From: Cryobacterium sp. PH31-L1 | Lineage (GTDB): Bacteria > Actinomycetota > Actinomycetes > Actinomycetales > Microbacteriaceae | Length of the DNA stretch: 64,000 nt | Reading direction: 5' to 3' | Assembly (NCBI RefSeq): GCF_030063145.1 | Contig: NZ_JASISM010000007.1 | Coordinates: 1 to 64,000 of the forward strand | Part shown: piece by piece, positions 34,134 through 46,120 of the stretch | Layout: each line of letters starts with the position of its first letter | Numbering within the stretch: the stretch's first letter is position 1 | Notes under the pieces: generated by a model | The model's database searches: none | What the model saw: the letters and a program-made list of their open reading frames with translations, nothing else | Told to the model about the DNA's origin: nothing | Position numbers and translations under genes: made by a program

Positions 34134-34430
34134 TTACTCCTCGTCCAGAATGGCGGGCACGCGGAATTTGTCACCGGCACGGTCGGGGGCGCCGGACAGT
34201 GCCTGCTCGACCGTCAGCGAGGGCACGACGACGTCGTCACGGTAGACGTTGGTCAGCGGCATCGGATGGCTCGTGGCCGGGGTGTCAGCGGTGGCTACCT
34301 CAGAGACCTTGGCGATCGAGTCGACTATCTGCCCGAGGTCGTGGGTGAGATTGGTGATCTCGAGGGGGCTGAGGTCGATCCGGGCAAGGTATGCCAAATG
34401 GGCAACCTGCTCGGCCGTGATTTCAGACAT
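34134..34430 (-). CDS. gatC: Asp-tRNA(Asn)/Glu-tRNA(Gln) amidotransferase subunit C
   Basis: This small subunit (98 aa) joins GatA and GatB. Family features are the start [21 protein letters not shown], an [18 protein letters not shown] helix and a C-terminal [12 protein letters not shown] stretch. It is the first gene of the gat operon. A 68-bp gap separates it from the end of ligA, which is on the same strand. Confidence 0.96.
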   Translation of the reverse strand: MSEITAEQVAHLAYLARIDLSPLEITNLTHDLGQIVDSIAKVSEVATADTPATSHPMPLTNVYRDDVVVPSLTVEQALSGAPDRAGDKFRVPAILDEE

Positions 34431-34498
34431 GGAACTCCAAACACTTGTGATCGATGAGTCAATTCTATTCGAACCCCACCGACCCCCCTTTGCGCGCC

Positions 34499-37934
<3,436 letters not shown>

Positions 37935-37971
37935 CCAACGAGTGTACGCGGAGTGCCGGTTTGAGCCAACG

Positions 37972-39165
37972 TCAGCGCCCGGGCACCCGATCGGCCATGC
38001 CGGCCCGGAGCGCCTGGGCGTGGGCGGCGGGCAGCGCCGCGAGAAGTGCGTCGACGTCGGCGTCCGTGGACGTGTGGCCGAGGGTGATCCGCAGGGCTCC
38101 GCGGGAGTCGATCTCGCTGCGCCCCATCGCCCGCAACACGTGCGATGGTTCCGGCACCCCGGCCTGGCAGGCTGATCCGGTCGACACGGACACCCCGGCG
38201 GCGTCGAGCAGAAACAGCAGCGAGTCGCCCTCGCAGCCGGCGAAGCTGAAGTGCGCGTTTCCCGGCAGACGACTGGTGGGGTCGCCGTTCAGCACGGCAT
38301 CGGGTGCGACCCGCGCCACGCCGGCGATCACCCGGTCGCGCAGGGCGGCCAGGCGCGCGGTCTCGCCGCCGGCAGCCGCAGACAGCTCAGCCGACAGAGC
38401 GGATGCCGCCACCGCGAACGAGACCGCCGCCGCGACATCCTGCGTGCCGCTGCGCACCTTGCGCTGCTGGCCACCGCCGTGAATGAGGGGTTCGACGGTG
38501 GTCGCGCGGCCGAGCACGAGAGCGCCGATACCGACCGGTCCGCCGACTTTGTGCGCCGAGACGCTCAGCGCGGAAACACCGACGGCAGCCAGAGTGCGAA
38601 AGTCCACCGGAATGTAGCCGTAGGCGGCGACGGCGTCGACGTGCACCGGAATGCCGTGCGCAGCGGCGAGCGCCGCCACCTCGGCGACGGGTTCGATGGT
38701 GCCGACCTCATTGTTGGCCATGATCACGCTGACCAGCGCAACATCGAGCGGGTCCCGGGCAATGGCCGCCCTGAAAGCGGCCAGATCGATGCGGCCCTGG
38801 TCATCGAGCGGAATCCACTCGATCACGGCACCGTCATGCTGGGCGAGCCATTCCACCGTGTCGAGCGTGGCATGGTGTTCGCCGCCCGGTACGAGAATGC
38901 GCTGGCGCGGCGCGCGCGCCCAATACAGACCCTTGATGCCGAGGTTGATCGCCTCGGTGCCGCTGCCGGTGAAGACCACCTCGATCGGGTCGCAGCCGAG
39001 GCTGGTAGCCACGATTTCGCGCGACTCTTCGAGCATCCGCTTGGCATTCTGCCCCTGGCTGTGCACCGAAGCGGGGTTACCGACGACACCCATCGCTTCG
39101 GCATAGGCGGCAATAGCGGCGGGGAGCATGGGCGTGGTCGCCGCATGGTCCAAATAGACAACCAT
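37972..39165 (-). CDS. Cysteine desulfurase (NifS/IscS family)
   Basis: This PLP enzyme (397 aa) moves sulfur from cysteine to its own cysteine persulfide. The PLP lysine is Lys206 (SAHKVGGP). The cofactor-binding stretch is HVDAVAAYG and the active-site cysteine is Cys333 in STGSACQAG. The long mobile loop type ([16 protein letters not shown]) suggests the IscS/NifS group rather than SufS. It lies directly upstream of mnmA, so the two probably form a tRNA thiolation pair. It is divergent from glgX. Confidence 0.93.
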   Translation of the reverse strand: MVVYLDHAATTPMLPAAIAAYAEAMGVVGNPASVHSQGQNAKRMLEESREIVATSLGCDPIEVVFTGSGTEAINLGIKGLYWARAPRQRILVPGGEHHATLDTVEWLAQHDGAVIEWIPLDDQGRIDLAAFRAAIARDPLDVALVSVIMANNEVGTIEPVAEVAALAAAHGIPVHVDAVAAYGYIPVDFRTLAAVGVSALSVSAHKVGGPVGIGALVLGRATTVEPLIHGGGQQRKVRSGTQDVAAAVSFAVAASALSAELSAAAGGETARLAALRDRVIAGVARVAPDAVLNGDPTSRLPGNAHFSFAGCEGDSLLFLLDAAGVSVSTGSACQAGVPEPSHVLRAMGRSEIDSRGALRITLGHTSTDADVDALLAALPAAHAQALRAGMADRVPGR

Positions 39166-39248
39166 GCACCTATTTTACGCCCCCAAATTTGCGGTCGAGC
39201 GGATGCCGGTGGTCGTCAGCTTCCCGCACACTGATTACTCTTGAACCC

Positions 39249-41327
39249 ATGAGTTCCACCGATCCCCTGCGCAACCTCGGTGTACGACTAACCAGCGCCG
39301 GCGGCGAACTACGGGTGTGGGCCGAACACGCCGACGCCATGGATCTGTGTCTGTTCGACGACACCGACCCGAACTGGATCGTCAAGAGCGTACCGATGAC
39401 CAGGGACGCGCACGGCGTCTGGTCCGGCAAATCGCGCACACTGGCACCCGGGCGCCGCTACGGTATCCGCGTCTCCGGCCCGGCCAGCCCGAAGAACTCG
39501 TTCCACCCGGAGAAAACCCTGATCGAGCCCTATTCTCGCGGTCTGGTACGGGTGGGTGCCGGGCTCTGGCAGTCCTCGGTGGTCGACGACTACTTCGACT
39601 GGAACGGTGCCACGAAACCGGCAATCGCCCTCGATCACACCGTGATGTACGAGGTGCATGTGCGCGGCGTCAGCCGGCTCAACCCGCTGGTGCCGGCCGC
39701 CCTGCGCGGTACCTATGCCGGGCTCGCGCACGAATCGACCATCGCCTACCTGAAGGATCTCGGCGTGACCGCCGTCGAGTTGCTGCCGGTGCAGGCGTTC
39801 GTGTCGGAGCAACGCCTCATCAAACAGGGCCTGAGCAACTACTGGGGTTACAACACCCTCAACTTCTTTTCGCCGCATGCCGACTACGCCACCCAGGCAG
39901 CGCAGTCGGCCGGGCCGGCGGCTGTTTTGCGCGAGTTCAAGGGCATGGTCAAGCTGCTGCACGAGGCGGGCCTCGAGGTCATCCTCGACGTGGTCTACAA
40001 CCACACCGCAGAGGAGGGTCGCAACGGCCCGGTCACAAGCCTGCGCGGTATCGACAACGCGGCCTACTACCGCCAGGACGATTCCGGCGCGTACATCGAC
40101 GTGACCGGGTGCGGCAACACGGTCAACTTCAGCCACGACGTGCCGAAGCGCCTCGTGCTCGACTCGCTGCGCTACTGGGCGAACGAGGTGCAGATCGACG
40201 GGTTCCGCTTCGACCTGGCCGCCACGCTCGGCCGGGACGCCGGCGTGGTCTACGACCCGCAGCATCCGCTGCTCACCGAGATTCGCGACGACCCGGAATT
40301 GGCCGGTGTCAAACTCATCGCCGAGCCATGGGACGTGGGCCAGGGCGGGTGGCAGACCGGTAATTTTCCGCCCGGGTGGACCGAGTGGAACGACCGCTAC
40401 CGCGACCGCATGCGCGACTTCTGGCTCTCTGACATGAAGAGTCTGCGCCTGACCGGCTCGGCCGGCAGCGGCATCGGACGTTTTGCGACCCGCGTCGCCG
40501 GGTCGTCGAACACCTTCTCTGAGGCTCGCGGCCCGCTCGCTTCGCTCAACTTCATCACCGCGCACGACGGGTTCACCCTCGCCGATCTCACCGCCTACGA
40601 CACGAAGCACAACCTCGGCAATGGCGAGTCGAACCGTGACGGTACCGACAACAACAGCTCCTATAACCACGGCGTCGAGGGGCCGACCCGCGACGTGGCC
40701 ATTCTGGCTACCCGGCGGAAGGCCATGCGCAACCTACTCGGCACCCTGCTGCTCTCGGCCGGCATTCCAATGCTCACCGCCGGCGACGAGTTCGGACGCA
40801 GCCAGCGCGGCAACAACAACGCCTACTGCCAGGACAGCGAGCTGACCTGGCTCAACTGGGACTTCGACGACTGGCAGCAGGACCTGCACCGGGTCACCCG
40901 CCGCCTGTTGCAGCTGCGCCGGGAGAACCCGGCCCTGCGACCGGTGCACTTCGGGCGGTTCGGTGAGACGACGCCGAGCGCGAGCCAGCTCGACTGGTAC
41001 AACATAGCCGGAGAGGCGCTCACCGGGGAGGCCTGGAACTCGCCGACCGAGCGCACCCTGCAGTACATGGCAGCGTCCACCCCCGAGCACGAAGCCTTCA
41101 ACCGTATTTTGCTCGTGGTGAACGCCCGCGAGCAGGACGAGACGGTCACCCTGCCCACTCACGAGGGAGTGGATGCCTACACACTGCTCTGGGATTCCGG
41201 TCACGACGACCTGCGCGACTCGGTGATCGAGCACGCGCCCGGTACTCCCCTGTTCGTGTCCGGTGCGTCGATGCAGCTGATGCGGGCGCACGGCGCGTTC
41301 GTTCCGCGCCGCGCGCCGCGCGCCTGA
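39249..41327 (+). CDS. glgX: Glycogen debranching enzyme (isoamylase type)
   Basis: This GH13 debranching enzyme of 692 aa cleaves alpha-1,6 branches of limit dextrins. An N-terminal CBM48-type domain (residues 1-120) precedes the barrel. The nucleophile Asp lies in IDGFRFDLAATLGR, the acid/base Glu in IAEPWDVGQGGWQ and the third acid in TAHDG. The first in-frame ATG with a family-like start is 39249; the ribosome site is weak. It is divergent from the cysteine desulfurase gene and convergent with glgP (4 bp between stops). Confidence 0.94.
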   Translation: MSSTDPLRNLGVRLTSAGGELRVWAEHADAMDLCLFDDTDPNWIVKSVPMTRDAHGVWSGKSRTLAPGRRYGIRVSGPASPKNSFHPEKTLIEPYSRGLVRVGAGLWQSSVVDDYFDWNGATKPAIALDHTVMYEVHVRGVSRLNPLVPAALRGTYAGLAHESTIAYLKDLGVTAVELLPVQAFVSEQRLIKQGLSNYWGYNTLNFFSPHADYATQAAQSAGPAAVLREFKGMVKLLHEAGLEVILDVVYNHTAEEGRNGPVTSLRGIDNAAYYRQDDSGAYIDVTGCGNTVNFSHDVPKRLVLDSLRYWANEVQIDGFRFDLAATLGRDAGVVYDPQHPLLTEIRDDPELAGVKLIAEPWDVGQGGWQTGNFPPGWTEWNDRYRDRMRDFWLSDMKSLRLTGSAGSGIGRFATRVAGSSNTFSEARGPLASLNFITAHDGFTLADLTAYDTKHNLGNGESNRDGTDNNSSYNHGVEGPTRDVAILATRRKAMRNLLGTLLLSAGIPMLTAGDEFGRSQRGNNNAYCQDSELTWLNWDFDDWQQDLHRVTRRLLQLRRENPALRPVHFGRFGETTPSASQLDWYNIAGEALTGEAWNSPTERTLQYMAASTPEHEAFNRILLVVNAREQDETVTLPTHEGVDAYTLLWDSGHDDLRDSVIEHAPGTPLFVSGASMQLMRAHGAFVPRRAPRA

Positions 41328-41331
41328 CCGG

Positions 41332-43899
41332 CTAGTTCGCGACGGCGACCAGACCCATTTCCGCCGGACTGATCAGCAGGTCATTGCGGGGAACGACTCG
41401 TACGGTATATCCAAAGGCTCCGGCCCGGTCGAGTTCAACCGTTCCGGTGAACAGGGTGGCGCCGCCGGCCGATGCTTCCTCCAGCGGTGCCGGTTCGAGC
41501 GCCTGAATGGCCACGTCGCGCAGCTCGTCGGTGCCCAGGCTCTTGCCGTAGACGACCTCGACAGTCACGTCCTCTGCCGCCAGTCCACCGAGTTGCACGT
41601 GTGCGCGCAGGTGCAGGTCGTCGCCCACTTCGGGCACCGACGAGACGCCGCCCGATTCCACGTGGGTGACCGCGACCTGCGGCCACGCCGACACGATCCG
41701 GCCCTTCCACGCGGCCAGTTCGCGGGCCGCTCGGTAGTTGTTGGCCGACATCAGCGCTTCGTAGTGCCCGGCCGGGCGATACAGCCGCTGCACGTACTCA
41801 CTGACCATACGGTCAGCGGACAGTGCCGGCGAGAGGGTGGCGAGGGTGTGCCGAATATTCGAGACCCATCGTTCGGGCACATCGTCGGTGTTGCGTTCGT
41901 AGAACGTCGGGGCGACCTGATGCTCGATCAGGTCGTAGAGCGCTTCGGCTTCGAGCCGGTCGCGTTCAGCGGAGTCGCCGGCCGAGTCGGCAGACGGAAT
42001 CGCCCAGCCGTTCTTGCCGTCGTAGTATTCGGGCCACCAGCCATCGAGGATCGACAGGTTGAGTGCACCGTTGAGGGCAGCCTTCATGCCGCTCGTGCCG
42101 CAGGCCTCGAGCGGGCGGAGCGGATTGTTGAGCCAGACATCCGTTCCCGGATACATTAGCTGGGCCATAGCGATGTTGTAGTCGGGCAGAAAGGCGATGC
42201 GCGTCCGCAGGGCGGGGTCGGCCGCGAACTGCACGATCTTCTGGATCAGGCGTTTGCCCTCTTCGTCGGCGGGGTGCGATTTGCCGGCGATGACGATCTG
42301 AATCGGATGCTCCGCGTGCAGCAGCAGGGCGCGCAGCCGTTCGGGGTCGTGCAGCATCAGGGTGAGGCGCTTGTAGGTGGGGACGCGGCGCGCGAACCCG
42401 ATGGTCAGCACGTTCGGGTCGAAGACACGATTGATCCAGGTCGGAGCAATTCCGCCGGGGTTCTGGTCGCGCCAGGCGTTCAGCAGGCGGCGGCGGGCAT
42501 CCTCGACGAATTGCAGGCGCATCTGCCCGCGCACCGACCACAGGTCCTGATCGGAGACATCCCCCGAGGCCCAGTTGGCCGTTGAGGTGTCGCTCGTGCC
42601 GAGCTTGGCGTGGGCGAGGCTCTTCAGCGCCGGGTCGGTCCAACTCTGCGCGTGCACACCATTCGTGATCGACGTGATCGGAACATCCGCTGAATCAAAA
42701 CCGGGCCACAGGCCGTTGAACATGCGACGGCTGACCTCGCCGTGCAGGGTCGAGACGCCGTTGGCGTGCTGGCCGAGCCGCAGGCCCATGATGGCCATGT
42801 TGAACACCTCGGAGGAACCGCCGGCGTAGCTCTCGGCGCCGAGGGCGAGCAGGTCTTCCACGTCGACGCCGGGCAGCAGGTCGGTCCCGAAATAGCGTCG
42901 CACGAGCGACCGCTCGAAGCGGTCGATGCCGGCGGCGACCGGGGTGTGGGTGGTGAAGACGGTACCGGCGCGGGCCACCTGCAGGGTTTCCTGAAAGCTG
43001 AGGCCCTCGCCGATCAGGCTGGAGATGCGTTCGAGGCCGAGGAAACCGGCGTGACCCTCGTTGGTGTGGAACACCTCCGGTTCGGGCAGTCCGTGCAGCG
43101 AGCTCCACAGCTTCACCGCGCGAGCACCGCCGATGCCCAGCAGCAGTTCCTGCAGCAGGCGGTGTTCGCCGCCGCCGCCATACAGGCGGTCGGTGACCAG
43201 TCGCAGGTCGTCGGCGTTCTCGGGGATGTCGGCGTCGAGCAGCAGCAGGCGCACCCGGCCCACTTTGGCCTGCCAGACCCTGGCATGCAGGGTGCGGTCG
43301 TCGGGCAGCGCCAGGGACACCTGCACGGCGGAGCCGTCGGCCCGGCGCAGCACGGCGAGCGGGAGTCCGTCGGGGTCGAGCAGCGGGTAGCTTTCCATCT
43401 GCCAACCGTCGGGAGAGATGGCCTGGCTGAAGTAGCCGGCGCGATAGAACAGGCCGACGCCGACCAAAGGCAGCCCGAGGTCGGACGCACTCTTCAGGTG
43501 GTCACCGGCGAGAATGCCGAGGCCCCCCGAGTACTGCGGCAGGGCAGCGGCGATGCCGAACTCCGGTGAGAAGTAGGCGATGGCGGCCGGCTTCTCGCCC
43601 TCGAGCCCCTGGTACCAGCGTGGCTGCTCGAGATAGTCGCGCAACCCGTCACGAGTGGCGTTGACCTCGGCAACGTAGTCGTGATCCTGCGCGAGATCGT
43701 CGAGGCGACGCGGGTCGACGGCGCCGAGCAGCGCGACCGGGTCGGTGCCGATCTCGCGCCAGAGCTCGGGGGCAATGTGCTCGAATAATTGCCGCGTGGG
43801 CTCATGCCACGACCAGCGGAGATTGCCGGCAAGCTCCTCCAGAGCCGCGAGAGGCTCGGGGAGAACGGCACGGACGGTAAATTTACGGATGGCCTTCAC
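41332..43899 (-). CDS. glgP: Alpha-glucan phosphorylase (mycobacterial type)
   Basis: This phosphorylase of 855 aa releases glucose-1-phosphate from glycogen. An N-terminal DUF3417-type domain (from residue 10, LAALEELAGNLRWSWHEPTRQLF) marks the actinobacterial type. The phosphorylase core has the PLP-lysine motif EACGTSGMKAALNG near residue 600. GTG 43899 is preferred as it begins the conserved region, with AAGG upstream. The frame open to 43992 would overlap the promoter region of glgE. It is divergent from glgE and convergent with glgX. Confidence 0.93.
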   Translation of the reverse strand: MKAIRKFTVRAVLPEPLAALEELAGNLRWSWHEPTRQLFEHIAPELWREIGTDPVALLGAVDPRRLDDLAQDHDYVAEVNATRDGLRDYLEQPRWYQGLEGEKPAAIAYFSPEFGIAAALPQYSGGLGILAGDHLKSASDLGLPLVGVGLFYRAGYFSQAISPDGWQMESYPLLDPDGLPLAVLRRADGSAVQVSLALPDDRTLHARVWQAKVGRVRLLLLDADIPENADDLRLVTDRLYGGGGEHRLLQELLLGIGGARAVKLWSSLHGLPEPEVFHTNEGHAGFLGLERISSLIGEGLSFQETLQVARAGTVFTTHTPVAAGIDRFERSLVRRYFGTDLLPGVDVEDLLALGAESYAGGSSEVFNMAIMGLRLGQHANGVSTLHGEVSRRMFNGLWPGFDSADVPITSITNGVHAQSWTDPALKSLAHAKLGTSDTSTANWASGDVSDQDLWSVRGQMRLQFVEDARRRLLNAWRDQNPGGIAPTWINRVFDPNVLTIGFARRVPTYKRLTLMLHDPERLRALLLHAEHPIQIVIAGKSHPADEEGKRLIQKIVQFAADPALRTRIAFLPDYNIAMAQLMYPGTDVWLNNPLRPLEACGTSGMKAALNGALNLSILDGWWPEYYDGKNGWAIPSADSAGDSAERDRLEAEALYDLIEHQVAPTFYERNTDDVPERWVSNIRHTLATLSPALSADRMVSEYVQRLYRPAGHYEALMSANNYRAARELAAWKGRIVSAWPQVAVTHVESGGVSSVPEVGDDLHLRAHVQLGGLAAEDVTVEVVYGKSLGTDELRDVAIQALEPAPLEEASAGGATLFTGTVELDRAGAFGYTVRVVPRNDLLISPAEMGLVAVAN

Positions 43900-44014
43900 G
43901 AGGTCAACCTTAGGGGTGCCACGTGTCGAACACGTAACAGCCAAATTCACCGCGTGCGCGCCAAGAGGGCAGAACGCGGAAGCCATTGCCACGCTTTCGC
44001 GCTACGGTCGTGGT

Positions 44015-46120
44015 GTGGCCAAGACAGCAGCAAAAAAAACGATCCTGCCGACACTATCGAGCAGCGCCCCCGCAAGCGCGTCTGCGGGCGCGGCCGCGGG
44101 GAGCCGCGCCGCGGCATCCGTTGGTCGAATCCCCGTTCTCGACCTGTCTCCCCAGCTGAACGACAACCTCTGGCCGGCCCGCGCCTTCGTGGGCGAAGTG
44201 GTGCCGTTCGGCGCGACCGCTTTTCGTGAGGGACACGACCTCATCGGAGTCGACCTGCAGCTGACGGCGCCCGACGGGAGCACCACGCGGCATCCGATGG
44301 CGTTGCAGGCCGACGGCACCGACCGCTACGGCACCGAGGCCCAACTCGGCGCTGCCGGCCACTGGACCTATCGGGTGCGCGCGTACGCCGACGACTTCGC
44401 CACCTGGGAACACAATGCCGCGATCAAGATACCGGCCGGCATCGACGTTGAACTCATGTTCACCATTGGCGGCGCACTTCTCACCCAGGCCGGCGTCGAC
44501 ACAGCCCGCCCTCTCGCCGCCCGCCGCCTGTTTCAGGCGGCCGCGAAGACCCTCGCCGACACCGGCAAGCCGGCGACCGAACGTTTTCTCGCCGTAGCGG
44601 ATGCCGCCCTCCTGCAGGCCATCGCGGCCCACCCCCTCGCCGGGCTGGCCTCGCTCTCAGCCGAACGCACGATCATCGTCGAACGGGCCAGGGCCGGGGT
44701 CGGCTCCTGGTACGAATTCTTTCCACGGTCGGAGGGCGCCGTGCGGCGCGCCGACGGCAGCTGGAAGAGCGGAACCTTCCGCACCGCGGCCAAGCGCCTG
44801 CCCGCCGTGGCCGCCATGGGTTTCGACGTGCTCTACCTGCCGCCGATCCACCCGATCGGGCAGTCCTGGCGCAAGGGGCCGAATAATTCGCTCACTGTTG
44901 CTCCCGGCGACCCGGGCTCGCCCTGGGCGATCGGCTCGACAGACGGCGGACACGACGCCATCCACCCAGACCTCGGCACGGTGGCCGACTTCACGTTCTT
45001 TCTGAAGAAAGCCGCCTCCCTCGGCATCGAGGTCGCCCTCGACTTTGCGCTGCAGGCCTCCCCCGACCATCCCTGGGTCACGGAGCACCCGGAGTGGTTC
45101 ACGACTCTGCCCGACGGCAGCATCGCCTACGCCGAAAACCCGCCGAAAAAATACCAAGACATCTACCCGATCAATTTCGACAACGATCCGGCCGGCATCC
45201 GCGCCGAGGCGCTGCGCCTGCTGCGCTACTGGATCAGTCTGGGCGTGCGCATCTTTCGGGTGGATAACCCGCACACCAAGCCGCTCGACTTCTGGGAATG
45301 GCTGCTCGCCGAGGTCAACCAGGCCGACCCCGACGTGGTGTTTCTGGCCGAAGCGTTCACTCGCCCTGCCCTCATGCAGGCGCTCGGCAAGGTCGGCTTC
45401 CAGCAGTCGTACACCTATTTCACTTGGCGCAACACAAAGACTGAGCTCGAGGAGTTCTTCGACGGCCTCGCCACCGACACCCCCGACTTTCTGCGCCCGA
45501 ACCTGTTCGTGAACACCCCCGATATTCTCACCGAATACCTGCAATTTGGCGGGCCGGCCGCCTTCAAGATTCGAGCGGCACTGGCCGCGACGGCGGCGCC
45601 GAGCTGGGGGGTCTACGCCGGTTTCGATCTGTTCGAGAACGTCGCCAGGCCGGGTGCCGAAGAAAGCATCGACAACGAGAAGTACGAGTACCGGCCGCGT
45701 GACTGGAGCAAGGCCGAGGAGCTCGGCAAGTCTCTCGCGCCGTACCTCACGCTGCTGAATCGCATCCGCTCCGAGCATCCGGCGCTCGGCCAGCTGCGCA
45801 ACCTCGACATCCACTCGAGCGACGACGATTCGATCCTCGTCTACAGCAAGTACCTCGACGCGGCGTTCACCGGCACCGGCCAAGCGGATGCCCTCCTCAT
45901 CGTCGCCAACGTCGACCCGCACTCTGTGCGCCAGACCGTGGTGCACCTCGACGTGACCCGGTTCGGCATTGCCCGCGGCGACACCTTCGACGTGCACGAC
46001 CTCGTGTCGGGCGCCACCTGGACCTGGTCTGCCGATAACTTCGTGCGGCTCGATGCTTTCACCGAACCGGTGCACATTCTGCATGTCACTCCTCACGATC
46101 CTGGCCGGGACCGCGGATGA
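44015..46120 (+). CDS. glgE: Alpha-1,4-glucan:maltose-1-phosphate maltosyltransferase
   Basis: This GH13_3 enzyme of 701 aa extends alpha-glucans with maltose units from maltose-1-phosphate. Motifs include GRIPVLDLSPQL at the start of the core, the nucleophile region RIFRVDNPHTKPLDFWEW, and FLAEAFTRP with the acid/base Glu. A variable Ala/Ser-rich leader (residues 1-30) follows the GTG start at 44015. Its stop overlaps the glgB start (ATGA). In other actinobacteria treS and pep2 accompany glgE; neither is present in this window. Confidence 0.95.
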   Translation: MAKTAAKKTILPTLSSSAPASASAGAAAGSRAAASVGRIPVLDLSPQLNDNLWPARAFVGEVVPFGATAFREGHDLIGVDLQLTAPDGSTTRHPMALQADGTDRYGTEAQLGAAGHWTYRVRAYADDFATWEHNAAIKIPAGIDVELMFTIGGALLTQAGVDTARPLAARRLFQAAAKTLADTGKPATERFLAVADAALLQAIAAHPLAGLASLSAERTIIVERARAGVGSWYEFFPRSEGAVRRADGSWKSGTFRTAAKRLPAVAAMGFDVLYLPPIHPIGQSWRKGPNNSLTVAPGDPGSPWAIGSTDGGHDAIHPDLGTVADFTFFLKKAASLGIEVALDFALQASPDHPWVTEHPEWFTTLPDGSIAYAENPPKKYQDIYPINFDNDPAGIRAEALRLLRYWISLGVRIFRVDNPHTKPLDFWEWLLAEVNQADPDVVFLAEAFTRPALMQALGKVGFQQSYTYFTWRNTKTELEEFFDGLATDTPDFLRPNLFVNTPDILTEYLQFGGPAAFKIRAALAATAAPSWGVYAGFDLFENVARPGAEESIDNEKYEYRPRDWSKAEELGKSLAPYLTLLNRIRSEHPALGQLRNLDIHSSDDDSILVYSKYLDAAFTGTGQADALLIVANVDPHSVRQTVVHLDVTRFGIARGDTFDVHDLVSGATWTWSADNFVRLDAFTEPVHILHVTPHDPGRDRG